Part shown: positions 34,911 to 45,489 of the stretch, in pieces | Position numbering within the stretch: the stretch's first letter is position 1 | Layout: every line of letters starts with the position of its first letter | Assembly (NCBI RefSeq): GCF_009193265.1 | Contig: NZ_VZZZ01000001.1 | Span: forward strand, 558,001 to 622,000 | DNA: 64,000 nt | Direction: 5' to 3' | DNA from: Marinobacter changyiensis | GTDB taxonomy: Bacteria; Pseudomonadota; Gammaproteobacteria; Pseudomonadales; Oleiphilaceae | The notes under the pieces: generated by a model | What the model was told of the DNA's origin: nothing | The model's database searches: none | The model's input: the letters and a program-made list of their open reading frames with translations, nothing else | Position numbers and translations under genes: made by a program

Positions 34911-36026
34911 ATGTCCAAACGTCATCTTTCTTCACGGGGGAAATCCCTGCTTGTGCTGTCTGGAGCAGGTCTTATTGCCGGTTCTGGCTTGTGGTTTTTC
35001 GGCTATGATCAGACCCCTCAAGCAAGCGTTGCCGAATTCAGCTCCGGCCAACAACAAACAATCTCCTCTGCGGCAGCTCCAGACCCAATTGCAAGCCAGC
35101 AGAAAGCTCAGGTTGCACCTGAAGAGCCGACACAGGCGAACTCATTCCGTACCCCCGTGAGCCTGGGCGACACACCGTTTGTAAACTCGTTGGAGGGAAC
35201 CGACATTGACGGGCAATTGCGCACCAATGCCGCCGGCAATCTCGTGGTTGACCTGCAAACAAAGGACTTCTTTGACTACTTTCTCAATACCGTGGGCGAA
35301 GTGGCGCCCAAGACGGCTCTGGACAAAATTGAAAGTCTTGCCCGTGACAGCTTGCCGGGGCCCGCTGCCGGTGAGGTTATGGCATTGCTGGAGCAATACC
35401 TGGACTACAAACAACAAGCTCTTGTCCTGGGGAATGCTCAGCTTGATCCCGCCCGCCAGCAAGACCCCGCCTATCAGCTCTCAGTATTCCGACAGGCGCT
35501 GAACGATCTGAAACAGCTTCGCAGCTCAACCTTCAGTTCAGATACGCACCGGGCTTTTTTCGGCCTTGAAGAGGCTTACGGGGAATACACGCTTGCCAGC
35601 CTGGACCTTCAGCAGCGAACCGACCTCTCCGAGACGGCCAGAAACACTCTGCAAGCCTGGCACCGTCGCCAATTACCGGATGTTATCCGGCAAACCGAAA
35701 CCCGCCTGATCGAAGAAGAGGATCTACACTCCCGTCGGCAGGCCATACTGGCGAAAGCATCCTCGCCAAAGGACGCCGGGGAACAGTTAAGAAAGTCGGG
35801 GATGGCCCCTGACCAAATCGATGACGTGGTGGCCTACCTGAGTGAACGGGAGCAGTTTGAGGGCACTTTTGACCAGTACCAAGCTGAGCTTACACGATTG
35901 CAACAGGCTGGCCTGGCCCCGGCTGATCTGGCGGCGCAAAAAGACCAACTGCTGGAGTCTCATTTTGACGATGAGCAGACCCGAACATGGGCCAGACTGA
36001 AATCTATGGAATCGCCATCCCGGTAA
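34911..36026 (+). CDS. lifO: Lipase-specific foldase (Lif)
   Basis: 371 residues. One N-terminal membrane anchor (SLLVLSGAGLIAGSGLWFFG), a Gln/Ala-rich variable linker (about 40-85), then the helical chaperone domain. The Lif signature RxxFDY(F/C)LSAxGE appears as KDFFDYFLNTVGE near residue 118, with Lys for Arg and Asn-Thr for Ser-Ala. Lif proteins stay in the inner membrane and wrap around the lipase to fold it. Directly downstream of its lipase, as in Pseudomonas. Length slightly above the usual 340. Confidence 0.92.
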   Translation: MSKRHLSSRGKSLLVLSGAGLIAGSGLWFFGYDQTPQASVAEFSSGQQQTISSAAAPDPIASQQKAQVAPEEPTQANSFRTPVSLGDTPFVNSLEGTDIDGQLRTNAAGNLVVDLQTKDFFDYFLNTVGEVAPKTALDKIESLARDSLPGPAAGEVMALLEQYLDYKQQALVLGNAQLDPARQQDPAYQLSVFRQALNDLKQLRSSTFSSDTHRAFFGLEEAYGEYTLASLDLQQRTDLSETARNTLQAWHRRQLPDVIRQTETRLIEEEDLHSRRQAILAKASSPKDAGEQLRKSGMAPDQIDDVVAYLSEREQFEGTFDQYQAELTRLQQAGLAPADLAAQKDQLLESHFDDEQTRTWARLKSMESPSR

Positions 36027-36103
36027 TATCACCCAGTTCCTTTTTCGGTAGCAGGACAAGGTTACACTAGGGCCTCCGCTTCGCCTCTACCGGAGCCCTC
36101 CCG

Positions 36104-37936
36104 ATGAAGCTGACCGAACTCAGAACACAACGCATTGCCGGCTTTCGACACTTACGTTTCGAATCCGGGCTCGAAGGCCGCTATCGCGCTGAGCGGGACC
36201 ATGCCCTGCGCTTGCGCTCCCGCCCGGTCACCGCGGCGGCACTGGCGCTGTTCCTGCTCTATGCGCTGCTGGACTTGACGATGCTGCCCGCGGAGCTTGC
36301 CCGTCATACCATTGCCGTGCGCCTATTCTTTACCTGTCCGGTGATCGCTCTGGTGTACTGGCTGTCCTACCGCCCTATCACCCTGACCACCTTTGTGCGC
36401 AGCTATACCCTGGCCTACATGGCTGGGGGTTTCAGTGTGGTCCTTGTTATTGGCCTTGCCCGACAGGCACAGCACCCTATGCCCTACGACGGTATTCTGC
36501 TGATGCTGATGTTCGGCTACTTCGTAATGGGCTTGCCTTTCCGAACAGTCTCGGTCGCCTCCGCCATGATCATTCTGGCCTACCTCTCCATGGAACTGGC
36601 CACTGGCATGGACTCGGACGAGCTGATGACCAATGGCTTCTTTATCGGCACCACCAACATCATCGGCATGGTAGGTTCGTGGCTAAGTGAATACCGTCAG
36701 CGCGCGCATTTCCTGGACCGTCAGATGCTGGAAATTTCTCGGAAGAACGCAGAAGAGGAAAGCCACCAGAAGACCCATCTGATCACAGTCGCCAGCCACG
36801 ATCTGCGCCAACCCCTGAATGTGATCAGCCTGATGCTGGAGAACCTGATCGCCGAAGGGCTGCCACGGACGCAATCGGAGCTGGTGACAAAACTGAAAAC
36901 CTCGGTGGCTCACTTCAATAGTCTGCTTGGTTCTGTGCTTGATATCTCCCGCATTCACGAAGGCATGATCAGCCCGGAAAACAAAGCGCTGGACGCTTAC
37001 CAGGCGCTGCTGCAACTGCAGGATGCCTGTCTGGAGGATGCCAGGAACCGGAATGTCCAACTCGATTTGTTACCGATCGCAACAGGCACCGGCGTCATTG
37101 CTGACCCCCAGTTGTTACACAGAATCCTGCAGAACCTGGTAGTCAATAGCCTTGAGCACAGTGCCGCCAGCATCATTCGTCTGCATGCCCTCCGACAAGG
37201 CAAAGAAGTCTGGTTTGAGGTAGTCGATAATGGCCAGGGCATCCACCAGGACACCGTCGGCCGAATATTCGAACCCTTCTTTCGCGCCGCTCCTGAACAA
37301 CAACCACACTCAGGGCTCGGGTTGGGCCTGGCCATTGTAAAAGAACTGACAGAGCTGATGGGGGGCGTCTGCGGTGTCACATCCACGCCGGGGCAAGGCA
37401 GCCGTTTCTGGGTCAGATTCCCCGCCACCAACCCGCCGGCTCTGCCTGTCGCTATGGCACCGATAATACCCGGAACTGCTATCGGTGGCGTGACCTTGCT
37501 GGTCGTGGAAGATCATGACGAAACGCGCCACTGGCTATGCGAAACCATCAAAGGCTGGGGTTATCGCACTGTTGTATTTTCGAATGCAGAGCAAGCACTG
37601 GCAGCGCAAAACGCTGGGAGCACGACCGGAGAAATGATGGAAAGCGCTGGTGAGCGCGCGACCGGACGCCATGGTGAAGGAACCGCAGAAACTTTTGATT
37701 TGCTGGTGAGTGATATCCACTTGCCAGGCATCTCCGGACGGGAACTGTTTGACGCCCTGTCCCGCAATGGCGCCATCCGGGGTGGCATCCTGATAACCGC
37801 CGATACCAGCGTATTCCAGGGCTATGACGACAATCGGCACCGGTGGGTGATGCACAAGCCTCTGACACCCATGCGTCTGAGGGCGGCTATTGTGCAACTG
37901 GCTTCGCAGGCTGAACCCGCGTTGATCTCAACATAA
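36104..37936 (+). CDS. Hybrid sensor histidine kinase with C-terminal receiver
   Basis: 610 residues. About six membrane helices in residues 45-200 make up the sensor; there is no large periplasmic domain. The HisKA motif VASHDLRQPLNVISL has phospho-His 232. The ATPase domain shows the N box (LVVNSLEH), G1 (VDNGQGI) and G2 (SGLGLGLAIVKEL). A receiver domain (about 465-605) has LLVVEDHDETRHW and phospho-Asp 537 in LLVSDIHLPG, with an inserted low-complexity loop around 505-530. The signal is unknown. Convergent with a NarL-type regulator 32 bases away, probably its output. Confidence 0.92.
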   Translation: MKLTELRTQRIAGFRHLRFESGLEGRYRAERDHALRLRSRPVTAAALALFLLYALLDLTMLPAELARHTIAVRLFFTCPVIALVYWLSYRPITLTTFVRSYTLAYMAGGFSVVLVIGLARQAQHPMPYDGILLMLMFGYFVMGLPFRTVSVASAMIILAYLSMELATGMDSDELMTNGFFIGTTNIIGMVGSWLSEYRQRAHFLDRQMLEISRKNAEEESHQKTHLITVASHDLRQPLNVISLMLENLIAEGLPRTQSELVTKLKTSVAHFNSLLGSVLDISRIHEGMISPENKALDAYQALLQLQDACLEDARNRNVQLDLLPIATGTGVIADPQLLHRILQNLVVNSLEHSAASIIRLHALRQGKEVWFEVVDNGQGIHQDTVGRIFEPFFRAAPEQQPHSGLGLGLAIVKELTELMGGVCGVTSTPGQGSRFWVRFPATNPPALPVAMAPIIPGTAIGGVTLLVVEDHDETRHWLCETIKGWGYRTVVFSNAEQALAAQNAGSTTGEMMESAGERATGRHGEGTAETFDLLVSDIHLPGISGRELFDALSRNGAIRGGILITADTSVFQGYDDNRHRWVMHKPLTPMRLRAAIVQLASQAEPALIST

Positions 37937-37968
37937 CCCCATCAGTTCCGGCCTGATCATTTCTGGGG

Positions 37969-38622
37969 TCAGATCAGCCCCAGAGCTCGGGCCCGGACAA
38001 CGCATTCCGTTCGGTTGTGTACATCGAGCTGGGAAAAAACGGCTTTCAGATGGGTTTTTACCGTGTGCCCTGTCAGATCGAGGCGCTGGCAAATACGTTT
38101 ATTGGGTAATCCGTCCGCCAGCAGTTTCAATACTTCCAATTGCCGGGGCGTCAGCTGTCCCGGCGCGTCCACAATGGGACCCAGGGTCGGATAGAAAATG
38201 CCACCTTCACTGATACAGCGAATCATCCGGACCAACGCGTGGCGCCCAGCCGACTTTGGCAGGAAGCCGACAGCACCGGCTGCCTTGGCGGCAAGCACAG
38301 AGATTTCATCCTCCCGGCTGGAAATGACAACCACCGCAACCGGCATACTGAATTCCGTCAACCGTTGAAACAGCGTCAATCCTGCCTCGCCCGGTAATGT
38401 CAGGTCGAGCAGGATCAGGGCGGTTTCCGGGTAGTCACGCAAATTTTCCAGCGCCGAGGCTATGGAGCCGGCCTTTCCCACCGCACTGACCAGTTTCTCC
38501 TGGATCAGGATGCTCGCCAGACCATCTGAAAAAATCGGGTGATCGTCCACAATCAACACCCTGGACAGGGGCATATCAGTTTTTGAGCGCGAACAGAGGT
38601 TGCCTGCTGACTGAATATTCAT
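37969..38622 (-). CDS. NarL/FixJ-type response regulator
   Basis: 217 residues: a receiver domain (RVLIVDDHPIFSDGLASIL) with the acidic pocket and phospho-Asp 73 in LILLDLTLPGEAG, then a LuxR-type helix-turn-helix (about 155-215) with LTPRQLEVLKLLADGLPNKRI and LDLTGHTVKTHLKAVFSQL. The first ATG (38622) has GGAGAG upstream, while the internal MPLSRV start has none, so the longer protein is preferred. Likely partner of the adjacent hybrid kinase; the regulon cannot be read here. Confidence 0.92.
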   Translation of the reverse strand: MNIQSAGNLCSRSKTDMPLSRVLIVDDHPIFSDGLASILIQEKLVSAVGKAGSIASALENLRDYPETALILLDLTLPGEAGLTLFQRLTEFSMPVAVVVISSREDEISVLAAKAAGAVGFLPKSAGRHALVRMIRCISEGGIFYPTLGPIVDAPGQLTPRQLEVLKLLADGLPNKRICQRLDLTGHTVKTHLKAVFSQLDVHNRTECVVRARALGLI

Positions 38623-38786
38623 GAGCTCTCCGCGTATGCGCTGTTTTTGTTGTGGCGGTTACAGGCACTATACGCGCCCAGAAGCACACAGGCAGTCATG
38701 CGGTTAACCTATTTGTGACGCAGGTCCCTTGTTAGCAGCCCAGCGGGCACCGGCGATTCCGGGCAACGCTGGTGCCAGCATGAAGC

Positions 38787-40421
38787 TCAGCTGATCCGGA
38801 AGCGCTGGACGGCGGAGTCAAGGCTTTCGGAAAGATGGGTAAGCTGCTCGGCAGCCGCTGAGCTTTCGGTGGCCACATCGGCGTTCTCATTCGCCATCTG
38901 GGCAATCTGCTCGACATTGGCCGCCACGTCGTTACTTACTGTCGACTGTTCACGCAGTGCGCTGGAAATCACATGAACCACCTCAAGCACCTGTTCGGCA
39001 CTCTTGCGGATATCGTCCATCGATGCACCGGCCTGGTTCACCATACCCACGCCTCCTTCAACCAGTCCTTCCGCGCCTTCCATACCCTTGACGGCGTGTT
39101 CCGCGCCTTTTTGCAGGGTTTCAATCATGCGGGCTATTTCGTCGGTGGATTTCGACGTGCGCTCGGCCAGGCTGCGCACCTCGTCCGCCACCACAGCAAA
39201 ACCGCGACCCTGCTCGCCCGCCCGCGCCGCCTCAATGGCAGCATTGAGCGCCAGCAGGTTAGTCTGATCGGCAATTTCCCTGATGACGTTGATGATGGTG
39301 GAAATCTGCTGGGAGTTCTTACCCAGCTCGGCTATGGCCTTGGAAGTCGTCTGCACGGTCTCGCTGATCCGGCCCATACTGTCAATGGACTGGTTGATAA
39401 TGCGATAGCCGTCGGTCGCCAACTGGCCGGACGTTGCGGAGATGGTATTCGCTTCCTCAGCACTGTTGGACACATCCGCAATACTGGCGGATAGCTCTTC
39501 CATCGCGGTCGCCATCCGGCTGGCGGCATCACTCTGCTGGCTCGAGCTGCTGGCGGTTTGTGACGAGACGGTGGAAATACGCCCGGCAGCCTGGCGCAAC
39601 TCGGTAGAGCCCTGGGCAATGGTTCCCAGCATGTCACGGAGGTTTTTCTGCATCCTACTCATGGCGTCAATGACGGCGCCTACTTCATCGGACGTGTCGT
39701 TATGGATTGTGACGGTCAGATCGCCGTCAGCAATGGCCTCGGCAATCTCGCCCATGTAATTGAGACGGCGTGAGATGTAGCGTCCCAACAGGGTCGCGAC
39801 CATCAGGGCAATCACGATAGCGGCAACAGCCAGGATTAACTGAAGCAGTTCCAGTCTGGCCTGGTCGGTGTCGGCCCGTTCAGTACGACGCTCGAGCAAC
39901 GCTTCCTCGGTTTCACGAATCTCCCCCATCAGGGTCCGGATGCGGTCCATGCGTTTCTTACCGCGCCCCTCTGCCAGCTCTTCAATCAGGGACAGTGACG
40001 GCTGGGGACTGGCACGATTCTCCCGACGTTGCTTAATAAAATAATCAATGGCGTTGGCTTGCCAGTCCCGAATGGCCACTTCCAGCTCACCGAGGCGCTT
40101 CAGCTGGTCAGGATTATCAGACATCATTTTCTTGAGCTGAGTGAGCTCCTCCCGCAACCGGGCCTTGCCAATAGTCAACGAGCCAAGAAACTCCTCCCGA
40201 GCAGATATCAGGTACCCTCGCTCACCGGTTTCAATATTACTCAGGGCAAGTCGGACCTCTTCTATTGAGACCAGTATTTCATAGGTGTGGATATTGCGGT
40301 CATTGTTGTATTCCAAGGTCTTTCCTGCAGAATAGCTCAGAGCCACCACCGCCAGGATCAACACGATCAGGATCAGAAACCCCCCATACAGCTTCGTTGA
40401 CAGGTTGAGTGACTTCAGCAT
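38787..40421 (-). CDS. Methyl-accepting chemotaxis protein with CHASE3-like sensor
   Basis: About 544 residues. N-terminal helix ([19 protein letters not shown]), an all-helical periplasmic sensor (about 30-185) with [17 protein letters not shown] typical of CHASE3, a second helix ([19 protein letters not shown]), a HAMP domain, then the cytoplasmic signalling domain whose hairpin tip reads [20 protein letters not shown]. No C-terminal CheR-tethering pentapeptide is visible; the protein ends [12 protein letters not shown] 40421 has GGAG six bases before it. The ligand is unknown, and no chemotaxis genes adjoin. Confidence 0.93.
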   Translation of the reverse strand: MLKSLNLSTKLYGGFLILIVLILAVVALSYSAGKTLEYNNDRNIHTYEILVSIEEVRLALSNIETGERGYLISAREEFLGSLTIGKARLREELTQLKKMMSDNPDQLKRLGELEVAIRDWQANAIDYFIKQRRENRASPQPSLSLIEELAEGRGKKRMDRIRTLMGEIRETEEALLERRTERADTDQARLELLQLILAVAAIVIALMVATLLGRYISRRLNYMGEIAEAIADGDLTVTIHNDTSDEVGAVIDAMSRMQKNLRDMLGTIAQGSTELRQAAGRISTVSSQTASSSSQQSDAASRMATAMEELSASIADVSNSAEEANTISATSGQLATDGYRIINQSIDSMGRISETVQTTSKAIAELGKNSQQISTIINVIREIADQTNLLALNAAIEAARAGEQGRGFAVVADEVRSLAERTSKSTDEIARMIETLQKGAEHAVKGMEGAEGLVEGGVGMVNQAGASMDDIRKSAEQVLEVVHVISSALREQSTVSNDVAANVEQIAQMANENADVATESSAAAEQLTHLSESLDSAVQRFRIS

Positions 40422-40658
40422 GTAAATCTCCAGAACATCCAGGGGGGGGTGCAGCAAAGATCTGCTGAGCAACCTGTTTAACGGCAGTATCCGGGAGGAC
40501 TTGAGTCTCTTCCTGACAATTCATACTTTACCGTGCGATGACATTACCAAACCGGCATTATCGACGGTTTGCGGGGTTTATGACGCGATCATACCTTGTC
40601 GGAATAGCGGTTTTTGCCGCATAGTCGTGACTGTTTGACGAATCTAAAAAGGATGACC

Positions 40659-42335
40659 ATGACAACCACTGACCAGCTGCAGCCACCACTCAAAGGCTCC
40701 GACCTGTTTGTTAAGGCCCTCGAGAACGAAGGCGTCAAGTACATCTTTGCGGTACCGGGTGAAGAGAATCTTGACCTTCTGGAGTCCATCCGCACGTCCG
40801 GTATCACCCTGGTGCTGAACCGCCATGAGCAAGCGGCCGGCTTTATGGCTGCCACCTACGGCCGGCTGACTGGCCAGGTTGGCGTGTGCCTGTCGACCCT
40901 CGGTCCCGGCGCCACCAATCTGGTCACGGCCGCCGCTTACGCCACTCTGGGCGCGATGCCGATGCTGATGATCACCGGGCAGAAGCCGATCAAATCGTCC
41001 AAGCAGGGCCTGTTTCAGATTATTGATACCGTTGACCTGATGCGGCCATTGACCAAATACACGCGGCAGATCAGCAACGCCAACACCATTCCCGCGAAAC
41101 TGCGGGAAGCTTTCCGGCTTGCCACCGAAGAGCGCCCCGGCGCGGTGCACCTCGAACTGCCGGAAGACATCGCCGCGGAAATGGCCGATGGCGGCACCCA
41201 CATTTTTTCGGCCAGCGACGCCCGCCGTCCGACCGCCAGCAAAAAAAGCCTGCAACAGGCCTGCGATATGATTCTTGCCGCCCGCCATCCACTGATCATG
41301 ATTGGCGCGGGAGCGAACCGGAAGCGGGTTTCCCAGGCCTTGCTGAACCTGGTCAATGCCACCGGCATCCCCTTCTTTACCACCCAGATGGGCAAAGGCG
41401 TGGTGGATGAGCGCCACCCGCGCTACCTGGGTAACGCGGCGCTGTCAGCCGGGGATTTTGTTCACTGTGCGATCGATCACGCGGATCTGGTCATCAATGT
41501 TGGCCACGACGTTGTGGAGAAGCCGCCTTTTTTCATGACCCCGGGCGGCAAACGGGTTATCCACATCAATTTCAGCCCGGCGGATGTCGACCCGGTGTAC
41601 TTTCCCCAGCATGAGGTAGTCGGCGACATAGCCAACACCATCGACTGGCTGGCCGAACATTGTGGTCAGAGCAAAGACCACGACTTCAGCAACCTAATGG
41701 AGGTGAGGAGTGCTGCCGAGCGACACCTGGCCGAGCATATCCACGATGATCGCTTTCCGTTGATTCCCCAGCGCATCGTAAACGATGTGCGGGAGGTGAT
41801 GCCTGAGGATGGCATCATCGCCCTGGATAATGGCATGTACAAAATCTGGTTCGCCCGCAATTACAAAGCCTATGACAACAACACCGTACTGCTGGACAAC
41901 GCGCTTGCGTCCATGGGGGCGGGGTTGCCCAGCGCCATGACGGCCGCAATGCTCTATCCGGATCTGAACGTCATGGCGATCTGTGGTGATGGCGGCTTCA
42001 TGATGAACAGCCAGGAACTGGAGACGGCAGTCCGGCTGAATCTTAATATTGTGATCATGATCATCAACGACAACGCCTACGGCATGATTAAATGGAAACA
42101 GGACCAGGAAGGCTTTACCGATTTCGGCCTGGACTACAAGAACCCGGATTTTGTCAAGTACGCCGAGGCTTATGGCGCCACAGGCTATCGTGTCAACAGC
42201 GCCAGCGAACTGAAGCCGACCCTTGAAAAAGCCCTGGCCGCCGATGGTGTGCACCTGATCGAAGTACCGGTGGATTACAGTGAAAACAAGCGGGTATTTA
42301 ACGAAGAACTGAGCCAGTTAACCTGCCAGCTATAA
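40659..42335 (+). CDS. Acetolactate synthase-like thiamine diphosphate enzyme
   Basis: 558 residues of the ThDP-dependent decarboxylase family. Glu57 in LNRHEQAAGFMAATYGR activates the cofactor, and ICGDGGFMMNSQELETAVRL is the ThDP/Mg motif. Closest in feel to catabolic acetolactate synthase (AlsS/BudB): no small regulatory subunit gene follows, and no ilv genes adjoin. It would join two pyruvates into 2-acetolactate; other ThDP reactions cannot be excluded. No acetolactate decarboxylase gene is nearby. ATG 40659 has AAGGA five bases before it. Confidence 0.86.
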   Translation: MTTTDQLQPPLKGSDLFVKALENEGVKYIFAVPGEENLDLLESIRTSGITLVLNRHEQAAGFMAATYGRLTGQVGVCLSTLGPGATNLVTAAAYATLGAMPMLMITGQKPIKSSKQGLFQIIDTVDLMRPLTKYTRQISNANTIPAKLREAFRLATEERPGAVHLELPEDIAAEMADGGTHIFSASDARRPTASKKSLQQACDMILAARHPLIMIGAGANRKRVSQALLNLVNATGIPFFTTQMGKGVVDERHPRYLGNAALSAGDFVHCAIDHADLVINVGHDVVEKPPFFMTPGGKRVIHINFSPADVDPVYFPQHEVVGDIANTIDWLAEHCGQSKDHDFSNLMEVRSAAERHLAEHIHDDRFPLIPQRIVNDVREVMPEDGIIALDNGMYKIWFARNYKAYDNNTVLLDNALASMGAGLPSAMTAAMLYPDLNVMAICGDGGFMMNSQELETAVRLNLNIVIMIINDNAYGMIKWKQDQEGFTDFGLDYKNPDFVKYAEAYGATGYRVNSASELKPTLEKALAADGVHLIEVPVDYSENKRVFNEELSQLTCQL

Positions 42336-42416
42336 CGGCAGAGCAGTGAACTTGCTCTATACCCAACAAAATGAAGTTCGGCATATCAACTCATTACAAG
42401 ACATCCGGGTAGGTTA

Positions 42417-43175
42417 ATGACTGGTCGTACCCTCTGTTCAGTGCTCACTGCTCTCTTGCCCTTGCCGTCACTGGTTTTTGCTGACGACAGACCAGTCATG
42501 CAGATTGTCACCTCGGAGTACCCTCCCTTCGAGTACTCCGAAGACGGCCGCATTGCTGGTACCGATACCAAGGTAATCCGGCAGGTGGTCGAAGCCATGG
42601 GTTACGAGCCGCGCATTGAATTGCTGCCCTGGATCAGGGCAGAAGCCAAAGCACGCCGTGGCGACGCCGATATGGTTTACTCGCTGACCCATTCGGATGC
42701 CCGCGCGGCCCATTACCATTTTACCGACCCGATCAATCAGGTCCACGACATGTTCTTCGCACTCCGCGATGCCAACATTGACTGGCAAACCATGGATGAT
42801 CTGAATGACCTCAGGGTTGGTATTTCGGCGTCGTACAGTTACGCCCCGGAATTCATGGAATGGATCGAGCGGCATCCGGCCAGTGTCACCCAGGTCAGTC
42901 ATGAGCAACCGGAGCTGACCAGCCTGAAGATGCTGGTTCACCGCCGGATAGACCTGTTTATTTGTGAGCGGTCTGTCTGTGAATACCTGTTGGAAAAACA
43001 TGTGGACGAGGAACCGGAATTATCCCGGGTCAGGTCCATTCCCGGTATCGTCGGTGCAAGACGTCCGTTCCGGGCGGCGTTCTCCCGTCGGAACCCCGAG
43101 GGCGAAGTACTTCGTGATGCATTCAACCAGGCCCTCCGCAAGCTCAATCCGTCCCTTGGTGACGCCGCCGAATAG
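42417..43175 (+). CDS. Periplasmic solute-binding-like protein (SBP family 3)
   Basis: 252 residues: signal peptide (TLCSVLTALLPLPSLVFA, cleavage before DDRP), then the bilobed family-3 fold, with VTSEYPPFEYSEDGRIAGTD and LLPWIRAEAKARRGDADMVY. No ABC permease or ATPase gene is close, so it may be an orphan receptor, a periplasmic sensor feeding the nearby chemoreceptor, or work with a distant transporter. The ligand is unknown. The C-terminal half shows LKMLVHRRIDLFICERS, ordinary for the family. A second such gene starts at 63639. Confidence 0.85.
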   Translation: MTGRTLCSVLTALLPLPSLVFADDRPVMQIVTSEYPPFEYSEDGRIAGTDTKVIRQVVEAMGYEPRIELLPWIRAEAKARRGDADMVYSLTHSDARAAHYHFTDPINQVHDMFFALRDANIDWQTMDDLNDLRVGISASYSYAPEFMEWIERHPASVTQVSHEQPELTSLKMLVHRRIDLFICERSVCEYLLEKHVDEEPELSRVRSIPGIVGARRPFRAAFSRRNPEGEVLRDAFNQALRKLNPSLGDAAE

Positions 43176-43254
43176 GTTGCGGCAATCCCCTATCTGATTT
43201 TTTTCTCAATACTGTCGGGGTTTCCTATACTGGTTTCACGTTTCCCAGAATCAG

Positions 43255-44559
43255 ATGGATCCCATGGATATTAATAACGATCATCGTTTTGCCATCAACC
43301 TCAACGTAAGAGGCATTCAGCCCTCTGCCACCTTGAGAATCAACGAGCTCAGCAATCAGTTGCGGGCCGAAGGCCGGGATATTATCAAACTGGGCCTGGG
43401 ACAATCGCCGTTTCCAGTGCCCGAACGCGTGGTTGCAGCTCTGCAGGAAAACGCCCACCAGAAGGACTACCTGCCAGTCAAGGGCCTGAAAGGGCTGCGG
43501 GAATCCATCTCCGGTTACATCAATCGCACTGAGCGCATGCGTTGCTCCTGGGAAGACGTCTTGATCGGCCCGGGCTCAAAAGAGCTGCTATTCATTCTGC
43601 AATTGGCGTATTACGGGGATCTGCTGATCCCCAGGCCCAGCTGGGTGTCCTACGCACCCCAGGCAAGAATCATCGGCCGTTCGGTCCACTGGCTGCCCAC
43701 CCATGCGGAGAACAACTGGCAACTGACCGCCGAGGAGCTGGACATCATCTGCCGGGATGACCCCTCCCGGCCACGGATCCTGATTCTGAACTACCCGTCC
43801 AACCCGACCGGATGTACCTACACCGACGATCAGCTGCTGGCAATTGCCAACGTCGCCCGCAAGTATCGACTGATTCTGTTGTCAGACGAGATTTACGGGG
43901 AGGTCCAGTTTGATGGCAAGCACAAGTCGATCGCCCGCTATTACCCCGAAGGCACCATTATCAGCACTGGCATGAGCAAGTGGCTGGGAGCTGGGGGCTG
44001 GCGCCTGGGCACCTTTATTTTCCCGAAAGAGCTGCGACCGCTGCAGGATGCCATGGCCATTATTGCCAGCGAAACCTACACCGCTACCAGCGCCCCGATT
44101 CAGTATGCCGGTATCACTGCCTTTAACGGCGGCGATGATATTGACCACTATCTGGAGCAGTCCCGGCGGGTGCTGAAGGTCATTGGCGAGTACATGCACC
44201 GCCGCCTTACGGCTATGGACGTAAAGGTGCAGAAGCCGGAAGGTGCGTTCTATCTGTTTCCGGACTTTTCCGCTTATAAAGATGACTTTGATCGGCACGA
44301 CATCAAAACCAGCGCGGCCTTTTGCCAGAACCTGCTTGAGGACACGGGCATCGCTATTCTGCCCGCCAGTGATTTTGGCTTCGCGCCTGATCAGCTCAGT
44401 GCGCGGCTGGCGTTTGTCGATTTCGACGGCACTGCGGCCCTGGCGCTGGCCGACAGCAACTACGCAGACCAGGAGCTGGACGATAGCTTCATTGACCAGG
44501 CTGGCCCCAGGCTGAAACTGGCCATGGACAAGCTGGAGGCCTGGCTGAAAAGTCTCTGA
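43255..44559 (+). CDS. PLP-dependent aminotransferase, class I/II
   Basis: 434 residues of the aspartate/aromatic aminotransferase fold. The PLP-binding Lys242 is in STGMSKWLGAGGWRLG; YPSNPTGCTYTDDQL and LLSDEIYGEVQFDG are the cofactor-contacting blocks. Substrate specificity is not deducible; the NPTG and WRLG motifs fit type I-gamma enzymes. Somewhat longer than the standard 390-400 residues because of N- and C-terminal extensions. The start has no strong ribosome site; MDIN at 43264 is an alternative. A GC hairpin (44594-44615) lies downstream, without a U tract. Confidence 0.9.
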   Translation: MDPMDINNDHRFAINLNVRGIQPSATLRINELSNQLRAEGRDIIKLGLGQSPFPVPERVVAALQENAHQKDYLPVKGLKGLRESISGYINRTERMRCSWEDVLIGPGSKELLFILQLAYYGDLLIPRPSWVSYAPQARIIGRSVHWLPTHAENNWQLTAEELDIICRDDPSRPRILILNYPSNPTGCTYTDDQLLAIANVARKYRLILLSDEIYGEVQFDGKHKSIARYYPEGTIISTGMSKWLGAGGWRLGTFIFPKELRPLQDAMAIIASETYTATSAPIQYAGITAFNGGDDIDHYLEQSRRVLKVIGEYMHRRLTAMDVKVQKPEGAFYLFPDFSAYKDDFDRHDIKTSAAFCQNLLEDTGIAILPASDFGFAPDQLSARLAFVDFDGTAALALADSNYADQELDDSFIDQAGPRLKLAMDKLEAWLKSL

Positions 44560-44642
44560 CAGCGGTGTAGGCTAAACGCCACCGACATTTCGCCCCGGCA
44601 GTTTCCGCTGCCGGGAGTACTTCGTTATGAAAGGATTATTCT

Positions 44643-45440
44643 GTGCAGAGCATCGCTGACTTCGCTGAACAACTTGCCCGGGAAGCCGGCGACCTGATCC
44701 GCCATGAACGTGAGAACAGCCCTCTCAGAACCGGTTACAAAGATCAGACCGAACTGGTGACCCACGCTGACCTGATGGCCGACAAGTTGATTACCGAAGC
44801 CATCCATAGCCGCTTTCCCGCTCACCGTATCCTGTCGGAAGAATCACGGCCCGATAAAAGTCAGGCCGCTGATCTGGACAGCCCGTTGTGGATAATCGAC
44901 CCCATCGACGGTACCGTGAACTATGCCTACGGTCACCCTCAGGTGGCAATTTCCATAGCTTACGCCGAGCGCGGCAACGTGCAGGTTGGCGTCGTTCATG
45001 CTCCGTTCGCCAGTGAAACCTTTCGGGCGGTGCGCGGCAAGAGGGCCACTCTGAATGGCGAGCCCATCCATCACAGCGGCGCCACCGTGCCCCGTGATTC
45101 CCTGTTTGCGACCGGGTTTCCCTACACCAAAGACAAGCTGGCGCCGTTGCTGAAACGTCTGGATGTGATGATTCACCATTGCCGCGACTTGCGGCGGGTG
45201 GGGTCGGCGGCGCTCGATATCTGCTGGGTCGCCTGCGGGCGGCTGGATGCCTACTATGAATCCGTCAGCCCCTGGGATTTTGCGGCCGGGCGGCTGATTG
45301 CCCTGGAAGCCGGTGCCAGCGCCGGGCACTTTACGGAGGTGCCGGAGGGCTACCCGGAAGATTTGTGGGGACAGGATATACTGATCAGTGCGCCGGGAAT
45401 TTATGACTCAGTTCGGGGGTTGTTGAAGGGGGCCAACTGA
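44643..45440 (+). CDS. Inositol monophosphatase-family phosphatase
   Basis: 265 residues. The metal-site signatures are present: ILSEES with the Glu of motif A, and WIIDPIDGTVNYAYG (the DPIDGT motif), plus the C-terminal SPWDFAAGRLIALEAGA. The family hydrolyses inositol-1-phosphate, 3'-phosphoadenosine-5'-phosphate or sugar phosphates; SuhB-like and CysQ-like roles cannot be told apart here. GTG start at 44643, preceded by AAGGA. Last gene before a REP-like element. Confidence 0.9.
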   Translation: MQSIADFAEQLAREAGDLIRHERENSPLRTGYKDQTELVTHADLMADKLITEAIHSRFPAHRILSEESRPDKSQAADLDSPLWIIDPIDGTVNYAYGHPQVAISIAYAERGNVQVGVVHAPFASETFRAVRGKRATLNGEPIHHSGATVPRDSLFATGFPYTKDKLAPLLKRLDVMIHHCRDLRRVGSAALDICWVACGRLDAYYESVSPWDFAAGRLIALEAGASAGHFTEVPEGYPEDLWGQDILISAPGIYDSVRGLLKGAN

Positions 45441-45489
45441 GCGCTTCATTTTACTGAGTAATGACTGCTGGTTCGGGAGTCGGGCGTTG

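Noticed and set aside
44594..44615. CCCGGCAG/CTGCCGGG hairpin before the inositol-phosphatase-family gene
   Set aside because: No T-run, and it lies close to a start codon; could be a mild structure in the leader, with no further support.
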